This document shows positions 56,932 to 64,000 of a stretch of 64,000 nt of DNA, in pieces. The notes under the pieces are model-generated. The model was not told the origin of the DNA. It did no database searches and saw only the letters and a list, made by a program, of their open reading frames with translations. Each line of letters opens with the position of its first letter. The first letter of the stretch is position 1. Source of the stretch: Microplitis mediator (taxonomy: Eukaryota; Arthropoda; Insecta; Hymenoptera; Braconidae); contig NC_079975.1 in assembly GCF_029852145.1 (NCBI RefSeq), positions 8,866,001-8,930,000 of the forward strand. Direction: 5' to 3'. A program made the position numbers and the translations under genes.

Positions 56932-59602
56932 ACTTAAGGGGTTACATATCTTTGACGGCTTTGAGTAGTGTGTGGCTTTAAAAAAATGATTTGAACGGTA
57001 ATTAGATTGAAAATATGAAAGAATATTGATTGTATTTTATACGTGAAGTTTAAATCATAATAAAAATTACTTTTTTCAAATTAAGATCGTTATCTATGGG
57101 ATCAAATGAAAAATGAAAAATATTGTTGTCAAAAAATCTATCAGTTATTGTTTGACAGAGGGTTTTTTTGTCTAAATACAAAATTTATGGTATTTTAAAT
57201 TTTACTGTGCAATTTTTGAACAAAAAATTTATATTTTATTATTTAAAAATAATTGTCTATTCAAAAAATTAAAAAAAAAGTAAAAAATCTTGAAAACTTA
57301 ATAAGTAATCATCATGGTAAAGAGTTTTAAAAAATTGCGGTTAAAGTTTAGGTTAAGCGCGGGAGTTGCATTAGTTAGGTAGGCGTTCTAATTTTACGGG
57401 TGGTTAAAACTCGCTATAACTTTGCAATGGAATGAAATTATCTTACTATTTTTTTTCTAACAAACCTTAAAAGTATAAAGAATAAAAATCTACAAAAAAA
57501 TCAACTTTGTGAAAATTTCAAAGGTATGTAATCCCTTAATCGTTAATAGAATATCTTTTTTTTATTTTATCAATTCATCTCTTATTATCATACTTAAATC
57601 CATAAATACCCTTCATGAAAAATGTATGCATATTGATTTTATAAATACAGTATAAGTTATAAAGTTTTTAAAGAACTTCGGTCAAACTTTACGTTCTCAT
57701 AGTTTTTTTGTTTATTTACTTTATAAAAATTTAACACGAAAATTATATTCCAAGAAGTCATATTTATTTATTGACTTATGAGACCTAACAATATTAGGGT
57801 GGCTCAAAAAAACCGACTATTTTTTTTTCGAGTCTCATATAAAATTTGCTGACTAAAAAATTTTAGGAACCCTCTCTTTGGAGAAAACTTTGAAAAATCA
57901 GCTGGACAAAAAATTTTTAAAGGGTCATTCAAAAATTTCGAAAATTCCGAAAACGATAAAAATACGGATTTTTATTTTTTTTTTTTTACTTTTTTCTCGT
58001 AGCAGAAGTATTTTCTGTAAAATCAATACCATGCTAAAATTTTCTCAAAATATACATTTTTAAACGACGCGCAATAAATTGAATAATAACTCATAATAAG
58101 TAATTAATACTTTGAATTCATTTTGTATTTTTTTATAACTCAATTATTATCAATCTACTAAAATTTTATTTTTTCTAACCGAAAATATACTGGACAGTTG
58201 TAAACAATAAAATTGGGTACGATTCGAATGACCAAAAAAAACCTAAATGTAGAATTTAAAAAAAAGCAGTACGCGAGTAAATAATTTTTCCTGTCTTGGG
58301 TTCTATTTTTATTCATTAAGATATAAATTGATGGTGAAAAAATATTGATGCTTTAATATTAATATTCGCATGTCACTTGAAACCTTCTAAAAGAAAGTAC
58401 TCGGAAGCACTCAAAATTTTTGAGGGACGTTTCAGTATTTATATTTTGAACTAAAATTTTTAGTATACTCATTATTTTATAAATATAAACTATTGCTGCT
58501 ACGAGAATGAAAAAATTCACAAAAAAAAATTCCGAATTTCAATCATTTTTGAAATTTTCGAAATTCATGCGCGAGCTCTTACAAGTTTTTTATCCCGCTG
58601 GTTTTTGAAGAGGGTTTTTAAAATATGTAAAGTTAAAAAATTTCCATATGAGTCAAAGAAAATAAAAATATTAAAAAAATAAACGCAACTATAGTTTCAT
58701 ATTTCAATAATAATATGTCCCTAATTAAAGTCGCCATTTTTATTTAACCACTGCTATTTATATTAATGACTTTTATATATCATCAAAAAATTAAACGTAA
58801 TTCTTTGTTTTATATTAAAAATAATATTTTGTTACTTTAAAGTTAATAACGATAACTTTTTTAAAACTCAAGTCTTGAAAATGAAATATTTGAAAAGTAT
58901 AAAATTAAAAGCTAAACTATTTGTCATAAATACTCAGTAAATATTTGCAGAATAGCTAATTAAAATAATATTTTAATTATCTTTTCCTTTATTAAATTTC
59001 TTAGTAAGTATAATTAAATTTCTCATTTAAATATTTGCTATTCTTTGTTAAAAAATAAATTTAAAATTTATAGTAACAATAATTACCATTGAGTAATTAA
59101 ATTGTTGACTATCTGATAGTTATGAAATTTAAACGACGGGTATTGGAAAAAAACTAACACTCGTTAAAAGATGCAAGTAAACTTTTTATCCGGTATCTAG
59201 TTTTATTTTTTTAAATCCACACACTCCCCTTAAAATTGAATCTGTTAGACTCAATGAATTTCCAAGACGTGAGTTATTTTCAGTTGTATACACATTCTAT
59301 CGTTGCAAACTAATATATACTTTCCTAGCGAATCAATCTTGCGAAAAAGTTTCTTGTGATTTAATCTGAGACGGTTCTTCAACTTAAATACAAATTAAAT
59401 TATCTGTTGAGCAGTTACTCGTACAATGCATTTAAAAGCTTCATAAACGGAAATACTGAGTATAGTTTATTTTTTTTCATTTAATTCTTCTCTGCATGAA
59501 TGATTTCAATAAAGAAGAAAGTATAATATTATTAAGCTGAAAATGAAAATAAATGTATAAGTTTCCAATAGTAATACAATTTACTAAAAAGTCTTATATT
59601 AT

Positions 59603-59815
59603 AGAGGGTAGAGGTACCATTTGTGGCCACTGCTCCATTTTTGGACATTTAATCCTTTATTTTAATTAATGAAAAAGTGTAAAATAAAATTTTCATTTTA
59701 ACAGTGGGATAGAAGTATCTTTAAACATATTTCAAAAATTGATTATGTTATTTGGTCTTTTACAAATTATTTTATTTTAATTTTGCAAGTGACCAAAAAC
59801 GGTACATCTACCCTA
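59603..59815. repeat. MITE with GAGGGTAGAGGTACC end, copy 2
   Basis: Left AGAGGGTAGAGGTACCATTT, right GGTACATCTACCCTA. The interior matches 13621-13851 in reverse, including ATTTTAATTAATGAAAAAGT. Confidence 0.78.
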
Positions 59816-59861
59816 TTTATAAAAATTTCATAAAAATATAAAATATAAAACTTTTTAAACT

Positions 59862-59943
59862 AGTCACCATGGCCGAGAGGTAAGTAGGGTTACCGATCGA
59901 ACTTGATAACTGGCTGACGTGGGTTCGAATCCCAGAGTTGGTC
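59862..59943 (+). pseudogene. tRNA-Leu/Ser-like Pol III relic
   Basis: An A box TGGCCGAGAGGT (59870-59881) and a perfect B box GGTTCGAATCC (59922-59932) lie at class-II tRNA spacing. The T stem TGGG/CCCA is good, but the acceptor arms do not pair over seven positions and no clear anticodon arm forms. It is best read as a tRNA pseudogene or SINE head rather than a working gene. Confidence 0.65.
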
Positions 59944-59961
59944 GAAAAAATCGTTTCTCTG

Positions 59962-60184
59962 CACGCAGAGAATTTTTGAGTAAAAATTATCCATTAAGTT
60001 TGGTACTGTAAGAATATCTAACCAGTAACTAAAGTTTTACTATGTTGTTAGTAGAAATTGCACTTTATTTACTTACTATCGAGTAGCATATTTTATAATG
60101 TGCATGGGAAAAATTTAGATATTTACCACATATCCTTAGTATCAAACTTTTTGGGTAATTTTTACTAAACATTTATCTGTGTGT
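59962..60184. repeat. inverted repeat with CACGCAGAG / CTGTGTG ends
   Basis: Left CACGCAGAGAATTTTTGAGT then AAAAATTA; right TAATTTTTACTAAACATTTA then TCTGTGTG. The ends recall the start of 19367-19947. Confidence 0.65.
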
Positions 60185-60680
60185 GAGATTACGTCCATCT
60201 TACAAAACACAAAAAAAAAAGTTATCTTGAGTAAAGAAAATATTTTGGAAGACAAACGTTTTCGGGAACCAAGTCAAGATTTTCTTAAGCCAAGAGAATT
60301 TTTCTTGGTTAAGGAAAATTTGTCTTGTTTTGAGGAAATTCCTACTTTATCCTAAAAAATTGAGGTTTTAAAAAAAAAATTTCTTGAATCAAGAACATTT
60401 ACCTTCAGTCGAAAATTTTTTTTTCTGTAAAAAGTACACAGAAAAATAGGATTTATTGGCGCAAAAAAAATTTTGCATTATGAATTAAAGACAAAGATTT
60501 TCTTAAGACTACAAAAAATTTCTTAGAACAAGTAAAAATTTTCATAGGACGAGTAAAAATTTTTTACGCCAAGAAATACTTTTTTTCTGTGTAAAAAAAA
60601 ATATCGAAATCTAAAGTACAAAAAGTATCATTAAACTGTTGTAAAAGAATTTTAAAAAAACGCCAATGTTGTCGTATCAA

Positions 60681-60702
60681 AATATATATATATATATATA
60701 TT
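60681..60702. repeat. AT microsatellite
   Basis: Short AT dinucleotide run. Confidence 0.85.
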
Positions 60703-60968
60703 ATCAAGAACATTTTCTTGTCACGAATGTCTGTGTTTAAATTGATTTCTCAAGTAACTTTTGTTGATGAAATAAGTTAAACAATTAATAGATTGCTCGT
60801 GAAACACTAATTTAAAATGTTTTAAAATTGTTTCCCTGTTGTTATTAAAGTTAAAATAGAAATATTTTTCTCTATAAACAAGCATCACTTTAATTTAAAT
60901 TATAGTAAACTTTATTTTAAGTTGTTAAGACAGAAAACAATTGAAATTAAAAAAAAAAAAAATTCCAG

Positions 60969-61163
60969 ATTATCCGACGGTGAACACGGATTTCCCAGTT
61001 AAAAGATTTACAGCTGTCCAATACACTCAACCAGCAGCAGCTATTTCACCATTGTCAAAGTCAACCAGGCATCTTCTTGGTCCAGAGCCAGACCAACGTT
61101 ATTATTACACTCATCGTGCTCAACAAGAAACCATTACCATTGACCGTGATAATTTTAAACATG
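60969..61163 (+). CDS. Agrn: agrin exon E13: cysteine-free linker
   Basis: Acceptor ATTCCAG, donor CATG|GTAGGA, 195 nt, phase 1 in and out. It encodes about 65 residues with no cysteine, starting DYPTVNTDFPVKRF, rich in Thr, Pro, Gln, Ser and Tyr, and including DQRYYYTHRAQQ. I recognise no domain. It occupies the place where vertebrate agrin has its Ser/Thr-rich region and SEA domain, but it is too short to be a SEA domain. The open frame, correct phases and good splice sites support it as a real exon. It is less certain than the cysteine-rich exons because nothing in its own sequence is diagnostic. Confidence 0.75.
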
Positions 61164-62083
61164 GTAGGAACAATATTCTTTTCTTTACATTATTATTACA
61201 ATAATAACTTACTAAAATTATTTTTACATACATGGCAAGAAAATCATGGGAACTTTAGCTATGCATTATGGGAATAGTTTCCATAATGGTATAGGAATTG
61301 TACCCATACTATTATAGGGATGGTTCCCATAATATATGGGAATAGATGCTATAATAGTATGGGAATAGATCCTATTCCAATATGGAAACCATTGCCATAA
61401 TATTATGGGAACTATTCCCATAATAGTATAGGAATTATACCCATACTACTATAGGGATGGTTCTCATAATATATGGGAATAGATCCTATAATAGTATGGG
61501 AATAGATCCTATTCCAATATGGAAACCATTGCCATAACATTATGGGAACTATTCCCATAATGGTATAGAAATTATACCCATACTATTATAGGGATGGTTC
61601 CCATAATAGTATGAGAACTATTCCCATACTATTATGGGAACTATTCCCATAATATTATGAGAACTATTCCCCTAATATTATGGGATTTATTCCCATATCA
61701 TTATAGGAACTATTTTCATGATGGTATAGGAATTGTATCCATACTATTATAGGGATGGTTTCCATAATATGTAAGAATAGTTCCCATAATAGTATGGGAA
61801 TAGTTCTCATACCATTATGGGAACCATTTTCGTAATAGTATGGAAATAGATCCTACACTAACATGAGAATCATTCCCATAATGGTATAGGAACTATTTCA
61901 ATAGCATTATGGGAACCATTCCTATAATATTATGGGAATAGTTCCGATATCATTATAGAAACCATTCCTATAATTTATGGGAATGATTCCTATGGTGGTA
62001 TAGGAAAGAATTTTATAGAATTATGGGAATCGTTTCCATAATTTTCTTTCCGTGTACGATGAATTTAATTGAATAATTTATAG
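61164..62083 (+). other. intron 13 (920 nt), almost entirely one repeat element
   Basis: Phase-1 GT-AG intron. The element 61229-62056 fills 828 of its 920 nt, leaving about 65 nt before and 27 nt after it, so the acceptor region abuts the transposon end. Confidence 0.8.
61229..62056. repeat. minisatellite-type MITE, copy 2 (fills intron 13)
   Basis: Ends TACATGGCAAGAAAATCATG and CCATAATTTTCTTTCCGTGTA match those of 37056-37872. The interior is nearly all palindromic units of about 20-24 bp, such as GGGAACTATTCCCATAATAG. A longer block of several units is itself repeated (compare 61281-61380 and 61421-61530). Confidence 0.88.
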
Positions 62084-62257
62084 GAGTAGCCGCTGCATCA
62101 AGACCTACCCCAGCAACTATTCGAGTTGTAACGACACTTCTGGGAGATCTCTGTACAAATGATAGGGACTGTACAATTCCGAATAGTGAATGTTATAATG
62201 GACGATGTATTTGCTCGAATGGATTTTCTGAGACAAGCGATCGACAAGAATGTTTTG
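62084..62257 (+). CDS. Agrn: agrin exon E14: EB-like six-cysteine module
   Basis: Acceptor ATTTATAG, donor TTTG|GTAAAT, 174 nt, phase 1 in and out. A Thr/Ala/Pro-rich lead (GVAAASRPTPATIRVVTT) is followed by LGDLCTNDRDC, SECYNGRCICSNGF and QEC: six cysteines. The pattern G-x-x-C-x5-C-x6-C-x4-C-x-C-x(8-12)-C is that of EB modules common in nematode and arthropod proteins. It could be described as a divergent EGF, but the C-x5-C start and the NGRC-x-C core fit EB better. Vertebrate agrin has no such module here. Confidence 0.87.
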
Positions 62258-62336
62258 GTAAATTTAACTTTATACTACGAATTTATTTAGTATTTTATAA
62301 GAAACAAAATAAAATATATTATCATTATTTGTTTAG

Positions 62337-62676
62337 CAAATTACATGTCGGTAACGCCTTCTGAAGAACTTGGCGCTTGTGTTTCCAATCCATGTCACTC
62401 ATCAGCAACTTGCATTGATTTGCCAAGTTCAACATTTGTTTGCATTTGTAATTTAAATTACACGGGTTTACTATGTGATGAAGAAATAAATAAACGAGAA
62501 TATGATATACCTTCTTTCGATGGTAAAAGTTATGTGAGAATGAATAGACTAAAAGCATATCATAAATTTAGTATTGAAGTTGAGTTTAAAACTTATGCTG
62601 ACAACGGAATAATTCTATACAACCAACAGAAGAATGATGGTAGTGGAGATTTTGTTTCACTTGCTATTGTTGACGG
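62337..62676 (+). CDS. Agrn: agrin exon E15: EGF domain and start of laminin-G 1
   Basis: Acceptor TGTTTAG, donor GACGG|GTAAGA, 340 nt, phase 1 in and phase 2 out. After a short lead comes an EGF domain, ACVSNPCHSSATC, FVCICNLNYTGLLCDEE (six cysteines). Then a laminin-G domain begins: IPSFDGKSYVRM, LKAYHKFSIEVEFKTYADNG, IILYN and DFVSLAIVDG. These are the first strands of an agrin LG1, whose vertebrate counterpart has AYH and LLDG at the same places. Reading through gives a stop two codons after the donor, so splicing is required. The rest of LG1 is beyond the window. Confidence 0.92.
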
Positions 62677-62859
62677 GTAAGATTACATTAAATTCATTTT
62701 TAACTTTCTGGGTGAAATTAAGTTGGAGCGGGAACTGGCATTAAATTCAAAAAATTACCATTTGTCAATTTTTTACTGGTCAATTGACGTCAGTTGTTTA
62801 ACAATTATTAGACAATTTCTCTGTCCTACATCACTAGTTTACTTTTTATTGCGTACTTA

Positions 62860-63712
62860 TACTGTAAAAAATTTTTGGACTCGGTATAGTGTAAATAACG
62901 GTGTAAAAATTGTGATGTGAAAATTACACTAAATATCGTATTAAATTTAGGCGGTGTGAATCGAAATTTTGACACCGTCAGGCGTGTAAATGTGTAATTT
63001 ATGATAATTTTGCGTTAAATACTACACTGTAAAAAGAGCGGTGTCAAAAGTGGACTCAATTTAACACTGGGTGGTGTTAAAATGAAATAACATTGGTGTA
63101 GAGGGTGTAATTTGGCGGTGTTAAAATACCGATGTTGAATCGGTGTAAAAAAAAATTTCACGTATAGAAATTTTAAAAAAATGTATTACATATAAAAAAA
63201 TATAAAAGTTTAATGAATATTATCAGGAGAAAATTTCAACTTTGCTATGTACTTACTTATGTTTTACGTAATTTATTTAAAATTATACAATTTTGTGCCC
63301 ACCATCTCAATCACCAATAATTTAATTTATTAATAAAAACACTGTGTTAACTGTAGTGATCGATTAAGTAAAAATATTCACTAAGTAAAATATTTCAACT
63401 CCGAAAAATAATTTAACACTAGTACATTTTTTTAACACCGGTAAAGAATATTTACACCAGTGGTTGTGTTATTTTAACACCGCCTTCGGTGTTGAAATTT
63501 AACACCAAAAAATTTTAACACCTACACCGCCTAGACTTACCCCGTTTTTTTTTACGGTGTATTTAATATCTAAATAAAATTAATGCAATTGTTGATTAAT
63601 TAGTTGAAAATATTCAATTATCATTTGTTGCTCATTAATCAAAATTATAACAAGTAACACTGAATGGTGTAAAAAAAGTAGATTACACCGTGTTAAAATT
63701 ACACGAATGGTT
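62860..63712 (+). repeat. CACTGTAAAAA MITE (GGTGTAAA family), interrupted and truncated
   Basis: The left end TACTGTAAAAAATTTTTGGA and the segment TGCTCATTAATCAAAATTAT match 20269-20636. The element 63025-63559 is inserted in it and the right end is missing after 63712. Confidence 0.8.
63025..63559. repeat. CACTGTAAAAA MITE (CGGTGTTAAA family), nested
   Basis: Ends CACTGTAAAAAGAGCGGTGT and TTTTTTTTTACGGTG with TA on both sides. The interior words CGGTGTTAAAAT and TTAACACCG match 50889-51394. Confidence 0.83.
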
Positions 63713-63860
63713 ACCTGACCATTGATCTAAAGACAATTGATCCCCGACAATTAATCCCCGACAATTGATCCTTGCGACGATTATTTCTCAGATGATTGAT
63801 CCACGCGACAATATATATACCGACAATTTATATGCCGACATCTAGCTCACAAGACAAATT
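63713..63860. repeat. imperfect GACAATTGATCC tandem stretch
   Basis: About eight imperfect 13-20-bp units built on GACAATTGATCC or CGACAATT. It directly replaces the expected right end of the preceding MITE. Confidence 0.6.
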
Positions 63861-64000
63861 TTTTTATATGACATACATATAGTACGTGTAACTTTAAAAA
63901 TATACTCACACACAAATAAATGTGAAACATTACGCCTTTTTTTCACTAATTTTGTGTGGGTGTAATTTAAAAAATATACTCACACACAAATTGTGTATGG

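Larger units (their letters stand above)
55328..60968 (+). other. intron 12 (5.6 kb)
   Basis: Phase-1 GT-AG intron. It contains a TIR element with a nested insertion (55869-56931), a small foldback (59603-59815), a tRNA-like Pol III relic (59862-59943), an inverted repeat (59962-60184) and repetitive AT-rich sequence near 60195-60600. From 56950 to 59600 I see nothing identifiable and no reading frame like a SEA domain. Confidence 0.75.
21723..62676 (+). other. Agrn: agrin gene, internal portion (15 exons)
   Basis: Gene envelope for the exons listed separately. Joining them gives 3142 nt with no stop and with matching phases at every junction. Most introns are phase 1, two are phase 0 and the last is phase 2. 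The domain chain FS x7, Cys-rich module, LamEGF x2, FS, linker, EB-like, EGF, LamG is the agrin architecture. Diagnostic seen stretches are GCCPDGKTAALGP followed by AGCP before the first LamEGF, and EDCEQMTG in the second, both of which closely resemble vertebrate agrin. By family knowledge agrin is a secreted basement-membrane proteoglycan that organises postsynaptic receptors through LRP4/MuSK in vertebrates; its role in insects is less clear. Both gene ends lie outside the window. Perlecan is excluded because it lacks this FS array. Confidence 0.93.
62677..64000 (+). other. intron 15, 5' part
   Basis: Phase-2 intron starting GTAAGA and running off the window. From 62860 it is repeats: an interrupted MITE (62860-63712), a short tandem-like GACAATTGATCC stretch (63713-63860) and a direct repeat of an ATACTCACACACAAA block near 63900 and 63975. 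Confidence 0.75.

Noticed and set aside
59862..59943. Functional tRNA gene
   Set aside because: The acceptor arms do not pair over seven positions and no proper anticodon arm is formed, despite good A and B boxes.
55328..60968. Search for a SEA-domain exon
   Set aside because: No frame of suitable length with good splice sites in the right phase is visible; the longer frames fall in repeats.
62325..62558. 77-codon minus-strand frame overlapping E15
   Set aside because: Antisense shadow of the EGF/LamG exon, which has clear domains and splice sites on the + strand.
1..64000. Integrated virus or polydnavirus-type segment
   Set aside because: No viral-type gene, no capsid-, polymerase- or integrase-like frame and no gene-dense segment occurs. 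All long frames outside agrin map to repeats or plain AT-rich DNA.

Overview
The window is animal nuclear DNA and almost certainly arthropod. It is very AT-rich, has long introns and is packed with short non-autonomous transposons. It holds the middle of one large gene on the + strand, encoding agrin, the basement-membrane heparan-sulfate proteoglycan. I infer an insect, perhaps a parasitoid wasp, from base composition, repeat load and the insect-like gene structure. That taxonomic call is weak.

Fifteen exons (E1-E15, numbered within this window) lie between 21723 and 62676. All splice phases agree, giving one open frame of 3142 nt (1046 complete codons plus partial end codons). Domain order: seven follistatin/Kazal (FS) domains (E1; E2; E3; end of E3 plus E4; E5+E6; E7; E8), a cysteine-rich module (E9 and start of E10), two laminin-EGF domains (E10, E11), an eighth FS domain (E12), a cysteine-free linker (E13), an EB-like six-cysteine module (E14), then an EGF domain and the start of the first laminin-G domain (E15). 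The signal peptide, the first exons and the rest of the C-terminal LamG/EGF region lie outside the window. No SEA domain, which vertebrate agrin carries after its last FS domain, is visible. The protein should be secreted and disulfide-rich: FS arrays for ligand binding, LE modules as spacers, LamG for receptor binding.

Layout: 1-21722 has no exon I can support (upstream intron or 5' flank, repeat-rich). 21723-39313 holds E1-E5 spread by introns of 1.8-9.7 kb. 39314-47163 is a 7.85-kb intron that splits an FS domain. 47164-51745 is the dense cluster E6-E11. 51746-60968 holds E12 between two repeat-filled introns. 60969-62676 holds E13-E15. From 62677 to the end is the next intron.

The non-coding part is mostly MITE-like foldback or terminal-inverted-repeat (TIR) elements, often nested two or three deep. 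Several unrelated-looking families share the terminus CACTGTAAAAA. Three have TTAA-type, piggyBac-like ends. Two tRNA-like Pol III promoter relics occur. I saw no transposase, reverse transcriptase, CRISPR array, rRNA or intact tRNA gene. The most interesting items are a GC-AG intron inside an FS domain, the missing SEA domain, the deep transposon nests in introns 10 and 11, and element families whose interior is made of short palindromic minisatellite units.
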